DNA of 64,000 nt from Pseudarthrobacter sp. NamE5 (lineage in GTDB: Bacteria > Actinomycetota > Actinomycetes > Actinomycetales > Micrococcaceae), in assembly GCF_005796225.1 (NCBI RefSeq), contig NZ_VAHO01000009.1, positions 100,935 to 164,934 on the forward strand, read 5' to 3'. Numbering within the stretch: position 1 is the first letter of the stretch; every line of letters starts with the position of its first letter. A model generated the notes under the pieces. The model saw only the letters and a list, made by a program, of their open reading frames with translations. It did no database searches and was not told where the DNA came from. This document shows positions 1-9,025 of this stretch, one piece after another. Both the position numbers and the translations under genes were made by a program.

Positions 1-97
1 GCGAGTACTTGTCCTCGCCGGCAGCCGGCAGCGGCCAGTCGCGCAGCAGCGATGGCGTTACCAGTGTTGCTTCATCGGCCTTACCGCGGGTGGACAC
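1..97 (-). CDS. ADP-dependent NAD(P)H-hydrate dehydratase, N-terminal fragment (partial)
   Basis: Only the first ~32 codons lie in the window. The reverse-strand reading from a GTG start gives MSTRGKADEATLVTPSLLRD followed by WPLPAAGEDKYS. The TPxLLRxWPLPxxGxDK stretch resembles, from memory, the N-terminus of actinobacterial NAD(P)H-hydrate dehydratases (YjeF C-terminal / carbohydrate-kinase fold), which repair hydrated NAD(P)H. GGAG lies 6 bases before the GTG and supports the start. The gene overlaps the end of the upstream histidine phosphatase gene by 17 bases, suggesting an operon. The catalytic part is outside the window, so the call rests on the N-terminal motif. Confidence 0.5.
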   Translation of the reverse strand, partial: MSTRGKADEATLVTPSLLRDWPLPAAGEDKYS

Positions 98-857
98 TGG
101 TATCTCCGGCGTGCTCTGTCACGGTGACGCCGTGTTCCGTCAGATGGTCGGCCACATTAAAGCTCTCCAGCGTCCAAGGACCCTGGCCGGCAGGCCGCAC
201 ATACCGGGTCAAGGACGCGTTCAGCACCGAGGTGCTGGCGGCCAGGTCCAGGACTTCCTTTTCGCTGAGCCCTTCGAGCACATAGCGGAACAGCATGATC
301 ACGGCGTCGTGGCAGACCAGCATCACGCGGTGTCCAACGCCGAGGCTGTTCAGCTCGGCCAGGACAGAGCGCAGCCGCAGCGCAACGTCTGCCCAGGATT
401 CCCCGCCCGGAGGCCGGTAGTACAGCTTCCCGAGCCACTCACGGCGTTCCACTTCCTCGGGGAAACGCTTCTCCACGCCCCGGCGGGTAAGCCGGTCCAG
501 AATGCCGAGCTCGCGGTCCCGCAGCCTTTCATCGGTGCGTACCTTCACCGGCCAGCCCGCCGCCTCCACGGCAATTTCCGCCGTCTGCAGGGCGCGGGCG
601 TAGGGCGAGGAAACCACAGCGTCCGGCCGGAACTCTTCGGCAATCCGGGCCAGCGCCATGCCCAGGGCTTTTGCCTGCTCCTGTCCCGTGCCGGAAAGGT
701 TTACGTCAGCGTCGCGGGCAGGCACTGCGATGACCTCCGCCCCGGCCTGCCGCGCTTCCGTGGCCGCGACGTTGCCTTCGCTCTCACCATGGCGGATCAG
801 CAGCAGCTCCACCGCCCCGGCTTCCTGTACAGCCTCTGTCAGCTGCTCCTCTTTCAC
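81..857 (-). CDS. histidine phosphatase family protein
   Basis: 258 aa with the branch-1 histidine phosphatase (phosphoglycerate-mutase-like) signature LLLIRHGESEGN. His23 is the expected phospho-acceptor. The core SSPYARALQTAEIAV and the late VMLVCHDAVIMLF, with the second catalytic His, are present. The length suits a soluble cytosolic phosphatase. The substrate cannot be told from sequence. Its 3' end overlaps the start of the next leftward gene. Confidence 0.88.
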   Translation of the reverse strand: MKEEQLTEAVQEAGAVELLLIRHGESEGNVAATEARQAGAEVIAVPARDADVNLSGTGQEQAKALGMALARIAEEFRPDAVVSSPYARALQTAEIAVEAAGWPVKVRTDERLRDRELGILDRLTRRGVEKRFPEEVERREWLGKLYYRPPGGESWADVALRLRSVLAELNSLGVGHRVMLVCHDAVIMLFRYVLEGLSEKEVLDLAASTSVLNASLTRYVRPAGQGPWTLESFNVADHLTEHGVTVTEHAGDTSVHPR

Positions 858-1000
858 AAGAAATCACCCCGTCCGCGTGTCGTGCCGAATGCAGGAACAC
901 TACCAGCGGCGTACCCACGGAGCGCTGCCAGTAAACGCCGGGTAAGTGATGGACGACGGCGATCGCCCGCCGAGGGGGCGCGGCCGCACCGGCGGTGGAG

Positions 1001-2692
1001 CTACCGCTCCGGCGTCAGCACTTTGGAGAACACCGTGGCGCCGTTAGCGTTTCGCAGGCTGGCAGTGAAACTGTTGTCTTCGCCAAGCTGGACGTGCCCG
1101 AAGAACTGGTTCTCGCCGTCCCGCGGTGATTCGCCGGGGAACCGCCCGGCTTTCGAGAACACCACCTCCGGGCCGAAGGTGCCGTCCATCGCGTTCGGCC
1201 CGAAGGATCCGGCCGCGATGGGTCCGGCCACGAATTCCCAAAACGGGTCGAAGTCGGTGAACGCTGCCCGCTCGGGAGAGTAGTGGTGGGCGGCGCAGTA
1301 GTGCACGTCGGCGGTCAGCCAAACAATGTTTCTCACCCGGTTCCGCTTGAATGCGCTCAGGACTCCGGCGATCTCCAGCTCCCGGCCCAGGGGTGCGCCG
1401 GCATCGCGGTTGGCCAGGCTCTCCTGGTTCACGGGGCCGTCGGGCACAATGATGCCCAGCGGCAGGTCCGCGGCGATCACCTTCCACGTGGCTTTCGACG
1501 CCGACACCTCGCGGATCAGCCAGTCCACCTGTTCCTGGCCCAGGATGCTGGTGGCGTAGCCTTCCTTGCCGTCGGTGTTGGGCGACTTGAAGGTGCGCAT
1601 GTCCAGGCAGAAGACGTCCAGCTGCGGGCCGCGGGGAATCTTCCGGTAGATGCGCGCCGGCTGGTACTGGCCGGCGTCGTCGAAAGTGCCGGGACGCCAC
1701 AGCGCGGAACCCTCCGCGATGGGCATGTACTCCTGCCACGCCTGCCGGCCGCGGGCCGCCAGGGTGTTGACGTCGCGGACGGTGTAGCGGGGGTCGTCCA
1801 GGATCTCGCCGGGGTACCAGTTGTTGGTGGTCTCGTGGTCGTCCCAGTTCGCGACCACGGGGACGTCCGCGAACATGGCCCGCATGTTGACGTCCATCAG
1901 GTTGTAGCGGTGCCGGCCGCGGTACTCGTCGAGCGTCTCCGCTACTTTGGAGACCTCCTCGGTGACCAGGTTCCGCCACACCTGCCCGTCCTTTTCCATC
2001 ACCGTTTCGGCCAGCGGCCCGTCCGCGTAGACGGTATCGCCGGAGTGGATGAAGAAGTCCGGCCGGGTCTGGTGCATGGCCCGGTAGCCGCGCATCCCGC
2101 CGATCTCCTCGTTGATGCCCCAGCCCTGGCCCGCTGTGTCACCGGTCCACACAAAGCTTTGGGCGGACGACGCCGGTACCTGGCCTCCGTTGCTTGTGTC
2201 ACCGGTGCGGCCCTTGCCGTTGTACGTCCCGGCGTCGGGAGCGGTGCGGAAGGTGCCGCGGGCCGTCTCACCGGCCGCGCCGCCGTCGTCCTCGAAGCTG
2301 ATCTCCAGCGCGAACCGTGTGTTGGATGGCAGGTTTCCGGCGTGGATCTTCGCCGTGAAGTCGGACGCTTGCGTGGCCCTTGGCCCGCGGACGACCCGCT
2401 CAAAGGCGCCGCGCCCGCGCAGGATGTCCCCGCCGTCGTCCACTGCCCGCAGCACCGCAGTCATCCGGCCGGATCCTGAGGAACGGGACCACAGCACGGC
2501 TGAGTCGGAGGTTACGTCCCCGGTGGCGATGCCGCTGGGCAACGTGAGCCGGTTCCGGACCAGCGCGACGCCGGCGGGGGAGTTCGCGGGAGTGGCGTTC
2601 GCGGCGGCAGGGACGGAGGCCAGGGCGGCGGCGAGGACGGAACCTTTGACGATGGTGCGGCGGGACATGCCAGCGCGGGAGAAGTCAGTCAT
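1001..2692 (-). CDS. phoD: PhoD-family alkaline phosphatase / phosphodiesterase, Tat-exported
   Basis: 563 aa from the chosen ATG. The N-terminus carries a twin-arginine signal (SRRTIVKG followed by an Ala-rich stretch ending AANA), so the protein is probably exported folded. A PhoD N-terminal beta domain (LPSGIATGDVTSDSAVLWSR) precedes a metallophosphatase domain with FIHSGDTVYADGP, VANWDDHETTNNW and VWLTADVHYCAAHHY, which supply the usual Fe/Ca-binding Asp, Asn and His residues. The family releases phosphate from phosphomono- and diesters, often under phosphate limitation. A GTG 42 bases upstream would extend the frame; the ATG has GGAAG about 10 bases before it and keeps the signal peptide near the start. 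Confidence 0.9.
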   Translation of the reverse strand: MTDFSRAGMSRRTIVKGSVLAAALASVPAAANATPANSPAGVALVRNRLTLPSGIATGDVTSDSAVLWSRSSGSGRMTAVLRAVDDGGDILRGRGAFERVVRGPRATQASDFTAKIHAGNLPSNTRFALEISFEDDGGAAGETARGTFRTAPDAGTYNGKGRTGDTSNGGQVPASSAQSFVWTGDTAGQGWGINEEIGGMRGYRAMHQTRPDFFIHSGDTVYADGPLAETVMEKDGQVWRNLVTEEVSKVAETLDEYRGRHRYNLMDVNMRAMFADVPVVANWDDHETTNNWYPGEILDDPRYTVRDVNTLAARGRQAWQEYMPIAEGSALWRPGTFDDAGQYQPARIYRKIPRGPQLDVFCLDMRTFKSPNTDGKEGYATSILGQEQVDWLIREVSASKATWKVIAADLPLGIIVPDGPVNQESLANRDAGAPLGRELEIAGVLSAFKRNRVRNIVWLTADVHYCAAHHYSPERAAFTDFDPFWEFVAGPIAAGSFGPNAMDGTFGPEVVFSKAGRFPGESPRDGENQFFGHVQLGEDNSFTASLRNANGATVFSKVLTPER

Positions 2693-2772
2693 GGCGTCAG
2701 GCTTCCGCAGCCCGGCGCACGGATAGTTGCCCACGAATGAACGGGCGGTGAGCCCGGATTGAACACCCGGGA

Positions 2773-3861
2773 CTATGGCCTGGCGAACTCGCCGATCCGC
2801 CCCTCCCGCAGGGCTGCACCTACAGCGCCAATCCCGCCGTAATCAGGGAAGAGGACGGACTGCCCCGCCACGAATCCCGAGCCTGCCGTCGGCAGTGTCA
2901 TGGTGCCGATTGCGTTCGCGTCCAGGTTGCGCAGGCTGTAGGCAAGGATGGCGGCCTGCACCAGATCGAAGCCCTTGTTCACTGTCAGGCAGCACGAGGC
3001 AAGATTTACCAGCCCGCGGACGGCGTTGACGTCGTTCAGCGCTCCGCCGGCCGTTAGCTTGGCCAGGATTGCCTTGAGCAGGATCTGCTGGTTGCGCACC
3101 CGCTGGAAATCGCCGTCGGAGAAGGCATAGCGCTCGCGGGAGAATTCCAGCGCCGCCTGCCCGTCCAGGTGGTTGATGCCGGGTGTGAAGACGTGCCCTG
3201 TGTCGTGAGTGGACTGGAACGGGACGGGCACGTTGACGTCAATACCGCCAAGCGCGTCGGTGAGGATCCTGAGCCCGCCGAAGTCCAGCATCAGGGAGTG
3301 GTCGATAGTGATCCCCAGCAGTGATTGGACGGCGGCCACCTGCAGGTCGATCCCCCCGTACTGCAGGGCAGAGTTGATCTTTGCGCCGCCGAACCCCGGG
3401 ATGTCCACCCACGTGTCGCGGTTGATCGAGATGATGTACAGGGTCCGCCGGTCGGCGGGCACGTGGACCACCATCAGCGTGTCGGCCCGGTGGTCTGACG
3501 GTTGGCCGGTGGCGGCGGTGTGGGCTGCTGCATCCTTCGCGACGCCGCGCATGTCGCTGCCGATCACCAGCACATTCATGGGCACTGCGGGGTGCTCCGG
3601 GATGGGTTCTGGAGGGGGCGGGGGAGCGGGGGCCGGGGGAGGCGTCTCGGAGGGGGTTTCCGAAGGCGACTGGCTTTGGGTGGCAGCAGGCTGCGTCTCC
3701 ATGCCGGCGCGGTTCAGGCTGATTACCGCGACGACGGCTGCGGCCGCCAGCACCAGTGCCAGAAGTGCGGCGATCCAGCGGCGGCGCCCGTGCGCCACCA
3801 TGTTCTGCGGACTGGAGTCAGAACCGGGGCTGGATGGATCAGAACCGCCAGGAGCGCTCAT
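2773..3861 (-). CDS. LCP (LytR-CpsA-Psr) family cell-wall glycopolymer ligase
   Basis: 362 aa: a short cytosolic N-terminus, one membrane helix at about residues 28-50 (WIAALLALVLAAAAVVAVIS), a Pro/Ser/Thr-rich linker, then an LCP domain with VLVIGSDMRG, RADTLMVVHV, SINRDTWVDIPG and FSRERYAFSDGDFQRVRNQQ. These hold the Arg/Asp residues that bind polyprenyl-pyrophosphate and Mg. LCP enzymes transfer glycopolymers from lipid carriers to peptidoglycan at the outer membrane face. A glycopolymer biosynthesis operon lies about 22 kb away and may supply a substrate; that link is inference. Confidence 0.9.
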   Translation of the reverse strand: MSAPGGSDPSSPGSDSSPQNMVAHGRRRWIAALLALVLAAAAVVAVISLNRAGMETQPAATQSQSPSETPSETPPPAPAPPPPPEPIPEHPAVPMNVLVIGSDMRGVAKDAAAHTAATGQPSDHRADTLMVVHVPADRRTLYIISINRDTWVDIPGFGGAKINSALQYGGIDLQVAAVQSLLGITIDHSLMLDFGGLRILTDALGGIDVNVPVPFQSTHDTGHVFTPGINHLDGQAALEFSRERYAFSDGDFQRVRNQQILLKAILAKLTAGGALNDVNAVRGLVNLASCCLTVNKGFDLVQAAILAYSLRNLDANAIGTMTLPTAGSGFVAGQSVLFPDYGGIGAVGAALREGRIGEFARP

Positions 3862-4151
3862 TGTGCCTTCACCTCATCGTGCTGGGCGGAAGTTTGCGTT
3901 GATGGGATCAGTCTCTGCCCGCGGGGCTCCTGCTGGCTACGAACTTGTCCAAACCGTCATCTGCCGGAATCTCTGGAATGGAGCTGTAATCCGGCAGCAG
4001 GATTGGCTGGCCATCCATCAGAATCCGGAGGTGAGGGCTTCATTGGTTCGGCATGGATGCTTCAGCTGCGTGCTCATTCCGGAAAATTAGCACCGGCAAA
4101 GATGCTTCACATCGGGGGAATCCGCAGAAAAACCGCAGAGTACTCCACAAT

Positions 4152-4823
4152 TTACGACGGCGCGTGGCTGGATGAGGCGGGTGCGTTCAGGCGCGCATGG
4201 CGAAGGATGGAGACGATCGCCGGCGCCAGCTGGTCTTCCATCTGCCGGTACACCTCTGGAGCGCGGCGGTAGGGGTCCACGATGTCGTTGTCGCCCGGGT
4301 CGGCGGCCAGGGCGAGGTGCCGCACCCCTGCCGCTCGCGGAGGCAGGCCCTTCCAGAAGGCGGTGTTGGCAGGGAGCCGCCCACCGCCGTCGTAATTCTC
4401 TTCCGAAAGGGCGGCGGCCGGCCCGTTGCCTGCCGAGGCTGCTGCCCGCTGGTCCAAGACGTCCAGCATCCGGGCGAACTCGCGAATGGTGAAGGTCCGC
4501 TTGAGGAGGGCCGCGTCCAGCTGAAGTACTTCACCGCGGTGCCCCGCGGTCATGGTGAGTACGAGGTCTACGCCTCGCAGGATCTTCGAATTCAGCTGGC
4601 GCGCGGCAAAGTTTTCCGGGTCCCCGCCGAAGGTCCGCACAATGTCCGCTGAGATAGGCTGCATGGGCTCGCCCACCAGGGCCCGGGTTCCTGCGCTGGT
4701 GACCATGAAACCGCCCGGCACCACCTGGTCGAGTCCCGCCTGCAGCAGTCTCTCGGCCACCGGCGACCGGCAGATGTTACCGGTGCACACGGTCAGGATT
4801 CTTACCGGTTCGGTTGTATCCAA
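4152..4823 (-). CDS. low-molecular-weight phosphotyrosine phosphatase family protein
   Basis: 223 aa. The N-terminus VCTGNICRSPVAERLL contains the CX5R-S phosphate-binding loop of LMW protein tyrosine phosphatases and arsenate reductases. The C-terminal DPYRRAPEVY matches the DP general-acid loop of the phosphatase branch. It is somewhat longer than the ~150-aa minimal family, with an Ala/Gly-rich insertion in the middle. In actinobacteria such phosphatases often accompany capsule or envelope genes, and an LCP ligase is the upstream neighbour. The start puts the catalytic loop near the N-terminus, as expected. Confidence 0.86.
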   Translation of the reverse strand: MDTTEPVRILTVCTGNICRSPVAERLLQAGLDQVVPGGFMVTSAGTRALVGEPMQPISADIVRTFGGDPENFAARQLNSKILRGVDLVLTMTAGHRGEVLQLDAALLKRTFTIREFARMLDVLDQRAAASAGNGPAAALSEENYDGGGRLPANTAFWKGLPPRAAGVRHLALAADPGDNDIVDPYRRAPEVYRQMEDQLAPAIVSILRHARLNAPASSSHAPS

Positions 4824-4896
4824 TGGGAGAGTCTCTTTCCAGCCGATGCCCGCGGCCCGTCCGGCCCGCGAACTTCAACTTAACATGCATACTCCG

Positions 4897-5094
4897 ACGC
4901 TCTCTCACTTGATGCGGCTTTTTGCGTGACGCTCTCTCACTCGACGCGGCTTTTTCGCCAACCTTCTCTCAGCTCACGGTTGGCAGGTGAGAGAGCGGTG
5001 GCCGATTTGGCACGTCAAGTGAGAGAGCGTTGGCCGATTTGGCACGTCAAGTGAGAGAGCGTTGGCCGATTTGGCACGATAAGTGAGAGAGCGT
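4897..5094. repeat. two-armed array of 32-bp repeats (TGAGAGAGCG family)
   Basis: Three copies on the left read ACGCTCTCTCA or a variant and start at 4897, 4929 and 4961. Four copies on the right read TGAGAGAGCG and start at 4988, 5020, 5052 and 5084. Every step inside an arm is exactly 32 bases, and the arms are in opposite orientation around a short centre near 4972-4987. Right-arm units share TTGGCCGATTTGGCACG between cores; left-arm units carry a different filler (ATGCGGCTTTTT). The array fills the gap between the phosphatase and DUF305 genes. Two more loci in the window use the same core and period. Confidence 0.92.
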
Positions 5095-5106
5095 CCGGCG
5101 GGAGGG

Positions 5107-5730
5107 TCAGCGCGCCGCCAGCATTTCCTTCATCTGGGCGATCTCGGCTTCCTGTGCGGCGACGACGTCCCGGGCGAGCTGGATGCTCTCCGGGTGCTTG
5201 CCGGCGCCGATCTCCTGCTGTGCCATGTCCACGGCCCCCTCATGGTGCCCGATCATGTGCTCCAGGAACAGCCGGACTGCTTCCGTTCCCTGCGCCTCCT
5301 TCAGTTTCTCCATGCCCTGCGGGTCAACCATGCCGGCCATCCCGTGCCCGGAATGGTCCGACTTCATGGTGGGCACGTTCCACTCTTCAAGCCAGCCGCT
5401 CATCAGCTCGATCTCCGGCGCCTGCGCGTCCTTGATCTTGGTGGCCAGGGCAGTGACTTCCGCCGGCATGTCCTGCTTGGCCAGGACGAGGTCGCTCATC
5501 TCCACGGCCTGCGCGTGGTGCGGGATCATCATCTGCGAAAACATGATGTCCGCCTGGTTATGGTCTGCGCTGGCATCGGGCATCATGCTGGACATCGCAC
5601 TGGGACTGCCGTGATTCGAGCCGTGCATGGTGTTCCCGCCCGAACTTCCGGAGCCGGCAGCGCAGCCAGCGAGGCCGATTGAGGCTGCCAGCGCAGCAGC
5701 GAGGGACAGGGTCCTAATCTTCGTGTTCAT
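5107..5730 (-). CDS. DUF305 domain lipoprotein (ferritin-like, copper-associated)
   Basis: 207 aa from the ATG preceded by GAAGGA. A lipoprotein signal ends in LAGC (residues ~20-23), followed by a Gly/Ser-rich linker. The DUF305 domain has two paired motifs, MMIPHHAQAVEMS and HMIGHHEGAVDMAQQE, the repeated His-rich helices of this four-helix family. Members often lie beside copper genes and are thought to bind metal outside the membrane. Here it is the last gene of the leftward cluster with a copper P-type ATPase. An in-frame extension to 6264 overlaps the next gene and is rejected. Confidence 0.88.
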   Translation of the reverse strand: MNTKIRTLSLAAALAASIGLAGCAAGSGSSGGNTMHGSNHGSPSAMSSMMPDASADHNQADIMFSQMMIPHHAQAVEMSDLVLAKQDMPAEVTALATKIKDAQAPEIELMSGWLEEWNVPTMKSDHSGHGMAGMVDPQGMEKLKEAQGTEAVRLFLEHMIGHHEGAVDMAQQEIGAGKHPESIQLARDVVAAQEAEIAQMKEMLAAR

Positions 5731-5806
5731 TCTTGGTGGTCCTTCAGGAAAGTAGGTGAACTGGGCCTGTTGCAGAGCGCGGAGCAGCCGCGCGGCGCAG
5801 TCCGGT

Positions 5807-6274
5807 TTACGTTCGGCTGATGGACAGTTCACCCGGAGTTGGGCTTGCAGGAATGTAGGAGTAACCGGAGGTCTCCTGCGTGCCGCCCGCAGACTCAAGA
5901 TGCACCGCCAGGTTAATCGGGGGCGGAACGGTTGCCAGCGGACCGGTCTTGCCCAGGGGGATGCAGTATGCGCCGGCCTCCCGCACATCAGGGCAGCCGG
6001 CGCCACAGGACTCCAACGCCGGGAACGGCTCCGCTGCATTGCCGGGCGCAGCAATATGCCCTGCGTGGGAGTGTCCGACGGCGGTGTGCCCGGCCGGGTG
6101 CGCTGCACTGGCGGGTGCCGCAGCCGGCGCCGCTGTTCCGGCATGCCCTGCATGGGACGAATGGCCCGCCGTGATGACGTGCATCCCGAAGATCCCCGCC
6201 ACGATGGAGAGGACCGCAGCCAGCAGCCCCGCCCGAAGGACGGCTGCCGACAGGACGCGGACACGTGCGGTCAT
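5807..6274 (-). CDS. DUF6153-like small membrane/secreted protein of the copper cluster
   Basis: 155 aa with one N-terminal hydrophobic segment (about residues 10-33, VLRAGLLAAVLSIVAGIFGM), a His/Ala/Gly-rich stretch with repeated HAGH, then a Cys pair (CGAGC) and a conserved-looking C-terminal block ending near HLES. The layout resembles small DUF6153-type proteins found beside copper exporters; I assign this from memory with moderate confidence. The His-rich segment suggests metal contact outside the membrane. It lies 59 bases from the P-type ATPase gene in the same direction. Confidence 0.6.
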   Translation of the reverse strand: MTARVRVLSAAVLRAGLLAAVLSIVAGIFGMHVITAGHSSHAGHAGTAAPAAAPASAAHPAGHTAVGHSHAGHIAAPGNAAEPFPALESCGAGCPDVREAGAYCIPLGKTGPLATVPPPINLAVHLESAGGTQETSGYSYIPASPTPGELSISRT

Positions 6275-6332
6275 GCTGTTCCCTCCTTCGTACGGGGGCT
6301 TGATGCTGGAGCTTGAGCGGGTTTCCGTATTC

Positions 6333-8525
6333 TCAACGTACCTCGGACGGGTTCAGTCTCACCCGCCGGAGCAGCTGTGCGTTCAGGGCCACCACAATAG
6401 TGGACGCGGACATCAACACAGCGCCGGCTGCCGGTGAGAGCACCACCCCGGCGAACGCGAGAATGCCGGCGGCCAGCGGCACGGACAGGACGTTGTAGCC
6501 CGTAGCCCACACCAGGTTCTGCCACATCTTCCGGTAGCTGGCATGGGACAAGTCCACCATCGACAGGACGGCACGGGGGTCGTTCCCGGCGAGCACCACA
6601 CCGGCGGACTCCATGGCGACGTCGGTGCCGGCACCGATCGCGATGCCCACCTCGGCCCGGGCCAGGGCCGGTGAATCGTTGACGCCGTCGCCCACCATGG
6701 CCACCTTCAGGCCGCGGGCCTGGAGTTCGGCCACCTTCTTGTCCTTGTCCGCCGGCAGGACTTCCGCGAACACCTCATCGATGTTCAGGTCCGCCGCCAC
6801 AGCCTCGGCCACCTGCCGCGCGTCGCCGGTGATCATGCCTACCCTGACGCCCCGGTTCTGCAGGGCCGCCACGGCCTGGCGCGACTCCGCCCGCACCGCG
6901 TCCTCCAGGCTGACCGCCCCCAGCACGCGGCCGCCGTCGTCAATCACATGCAGTACGGCGGCGCCGCGCTTCATCCACGCGCCCGTGGACTCTGCCAGGG
7001 CGGAAGGCTCGACGGCGTCCAGCTCGCGCAGGAGCGCAGGCCCGCCGACGTGGACCGTGCGCCCGTCCACGGTGGCCCGGACTCCGCGGCCCGTGAGCGA
7101 GGCGAACTCCGAGGCTCCCGGCAGGGCAAGGTTCCGTTCCCGGGCTGCCCGGACGATGGCCCGCGCCACGGGGTGCTCGCTGTCCGACTCGACGGCGGCG
7201 GCCAGGGCCAGCAGCCTGTCACTGTCCACGCCTTCGGCTGCGGCGGCCACGTCCTTCAGCTCGGGCTCGCCCTTGGTAAGCGTGCCGGTCTTGTCGAACA
7301 GGACGACGTCGATGGTCCGCATCCGCTCCAGCGCCATCCGGTTCTTGATCAGCACCCCGGCGCCGCGGGCAGCCTGCTCGGTGGAAATGGCGATAACCAC
7401 CGGGATGGCCAGGCCCAGGGCATGCGGGCAGGCAATGACCAGGACCGTGACGGTGCGGGTGACGGCCTCCGGGACGCTGCCCAGCAGGGTCCATGCGATG
7501 AAGGTGAGCACCCCGGCCCCTGCGGCGAAGTAGAACAGGAAAGCTGCAGCACGGTCAGCCAGTGCCTGGGCGCGCGAGGAAGATGCCTGCGCCTCCGCCA
7601 CCAGCCGCTGGATGCCGGCAAGGGCCGTGTCCTCGCCCACCGCCGTGACCCTTACCCGGACACTGGTATCCGTGGCAACAGTTCCGGCCACCACAGTGTC
7701 CCCTGGGCCGCGTGCAACGGTCTTGGATTCGCCGGTGATCATCGACTCGTCAAACTCGGCCTGCCCTTCCACCACTGTTCCGTCGGCCGGCATCCGGGCG
7801 CCGGAACGGACCAGGACCAAGTCGTCGGGGCGGAGTGCGGAGACGGGAACGGTTTCAGTGCCGGTGTCCGTGACGCGCTCGGCTTCGTCGGGGAGCAGGG
7901 CGGCAAGGGCGTCCAGGGCACCTTGGGCCGAACCCAGGGCGCGCATTTCGATCCAGTGGCCCAGCAGCATGATGGCCACCAGCAGCGCCAGCTCCCACCA
8001 GAAGTCCAGGTCGAAGCCGCCGATGCCAAGGCTGGTAACCCAGGACGCAGCGAAGGCCACCGTGATGGCCATGGCGATCAGCAGCATCATGCCGGGCCTG
8101 CGGTCCTTCAGTTCCTGCAGGCCGCCCTTGAGGAAGGGCTGGCCGCCGTACACGAAGATGACGGTGCCCAGGACCGGCGGGATCCAGGCTGAGCCGGGGA
8201 ACATTGGTGCCATGTAGCCCAAGATGTGGCCCACCATGGGGCTGAAGTAGACAACGGGAACGGACAGCGCCAGCGTCAGCCAGAACCTGTTTTTGAACAT
8301 CGCAGTGCTGTGCCCGGCGTGCTGGCCGTGGGTGTGGACGGTATGGTCGTCATCGTGGCGGGCGGTGGACTCGTCGCCGTGATGCCCGGGGCCATGGTGC
8401 CCGGGATGCTGGTGCACGCCGTGCCCGGCGTGTCCGGCGCCGGCTGGCGCAGCTTTCGCTGCGGTGACTGTCCCGCCTGACTGGCGGTCGTCGTCGTGAT
8501 GGTGAGTGTGCTGGTGGTCCTGCAT
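6333..8525 (-). CDS. copB: CPH-type heavy-metal P-type ATPase (copper exporter, CopB-like)
   Basis: 730 aa. The start is set by AAGGAGG five bases before the ATG; the longer in-frame extension is discarded. Residues 1-75 are His-rich and replace the usual N-terminal HMA domain. Membrane helices surround the CPH motif at 366-368 (VIACPHALGLAIP), which marks the CopB/P1B-3 branch rather than CPC-type CopA. MITGES lies near 265, the phosphorylation site DKTGTLT at 411-417, and the hinge GDGVNDSPALA later. It would use ATP to expel copper across the membrane. The HMA chaperone gene lies just upstream and DUF6153/DUF305 genes follow, all probably under the operator at 9026. Confidence 0.92.
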   Translation of the reverse strand: MQDHQHTHHHDDDRQSGGTVTAAKAAPAGAGHAGHGVHQHPGHHGPGHHGDESTARHDDDHTVHTHGQHAGHSTAMFKNRFWLTLALSVPVVYFSPMVGHILGYMAPMFPGSAWIPPVLGTVIFVYGGQPFLKGGLQELKDRRPGMMLLIAMAITVAFAASWVTSLGIGGFDLDFWWELALLVAIMLLGHWIEMRALGSAQGALDALAALLPDEAERVTDTGTETVPVSALRPDDLVLVRSGARMPADGTVVEGQAEFDESMITGESKTVARGPGDTVVAGTVATDTSVRVRVTAVGEDTALAGIQRLVAEAQASSSRAQALADRAAAFLFYFAAGAGVLTFIAWTLLGSVPEAVTRTVTVLVIACPHALGLAIPVVIAISTEQAARGAGVLIKNRMALERMRTIDVVLFDKTGTLTKGEPELKDVAAAAEGVDSDRLLALAAAVESDSEHPVARAIVRAARERNLALPGASEFASLTGRGVRATVDGRTVHVGGPALLRELDAVEPSALAESTGAWMKRGAAVLHVIDDGGRVLGAVSLEDAVRAESRQAVAALQNRGVRVGMITGDARQVAEAVAADLNIDEVFAEVLPADKDKKVAELQARGLKVAMVGDGVNDSPALARAEVGIAIGAGTDVAMESAGVVLAGNDPRAVLSMVDLSHASYRKMWQNLVWATGYNVLSVPLAAGILAFAGVVLSPAAGAVLMSASTIVVALNAQLLRRVRLNPSEVR

Positions 8526-8574
8526 GGGATCCTCCTTGGAAGACGGTCCGGGCGGGTAGGCCCGGGCGCGGAAG

Positions 8575-8910
8575 TCAGTTGGATGCCGGGGAATACCCGG
8601 CCGAGGTGACGGCCTGCCGGATGGCGGCGTCTGTGGCGGAACCGGCAACGGTGAGGCCGGAACGGCCACCCGGTACCAGGTCAACGGTGGCCGACTCGAC
8701 GCCCGCAAGGGCGGAGACGGCCTCCTCGACGGTCTGGACGCAGTGCCCGCAGGTCAGCCCCTCCACGGCAAAGGTGCGCTGGGCGGCGGCACCGCCGTCG
8801 GAATATGCGACGGCGGCCTGCGCCTGCGGTGCGTCACCGGAGGGAGCGCAGCAGCTGCAGCCGGCGCTGGAAGCGAGGGGGAGGATGGTCCGGTTTTCAG
8901 TGTCGAACAT
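8575..8910 (-). CDS. heavy-metal-associated (HMA) domain copper chaperone, CopZ-like
   Basis: 111 aa. The C-terminal ~68 residues form an HMA domain with VEGLTCGHCVQTVEEAVSAL, whose CxxC binds Cu(I). The N-terminal 30 residues add a second Cys cluster (CSCCAP), absent from minimal CopZ. It would hand copper to the P-type ATPase encoded 49 bases downstream. The chosen ATG has GGAAA five bases before it; another ATG 12 bases upstream is possible. It is the first gene after the CsoR-type operator. Confidence 0.87.
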   Translation of the reverse strand: MFDTENRTILPLASSAGCSCCAPSGDAPQAQAAVAYSDGGAAAQRTFAVEGLTCGHCVQTVEEAVSALAGVESATVDLVPGGRSGLTVAGSATDAAIRQAVTSAGYSPASN

Positions 8911-9025
8911 GTCAGTTTCCATTCCTGGGGAAGGACGATTCCTGGAAAAGCGTGCTGGGGTTGAACGGCTGTGTAGGCGGTGGGCACCGGCCGGGACATA
9001 CCACTTCACTGACAACACCTCGAAT

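Noticed and set aside
9..1283. 424-aa open frame on the plus strand
   Set aside because: It is antisense to the histidine phosphatase and the end of phoD; composition is Arg/Pro/Gly-rich with no domain.
4897..5094. CRISPR array, because of regular 32-base spacing
   Set aside because: Fillers between cores are repeats of one another, arms are inverted, and no cas genes are present. Spacers would be unique.
5107..6264. 385-aa extended form of the DUF305 protein
   Set aside because: The extension overlaps the DUF6153-like gene and lacks a signal; the ATG at 5730 has a ribosome site and lipobox.
8575..8910. mercury-binding MerP-type protein instead of a copper chaperone
   Set aside because: No mer genes, no signal peptide, and the CsoR-type box with a CPH ATPase points to copper.
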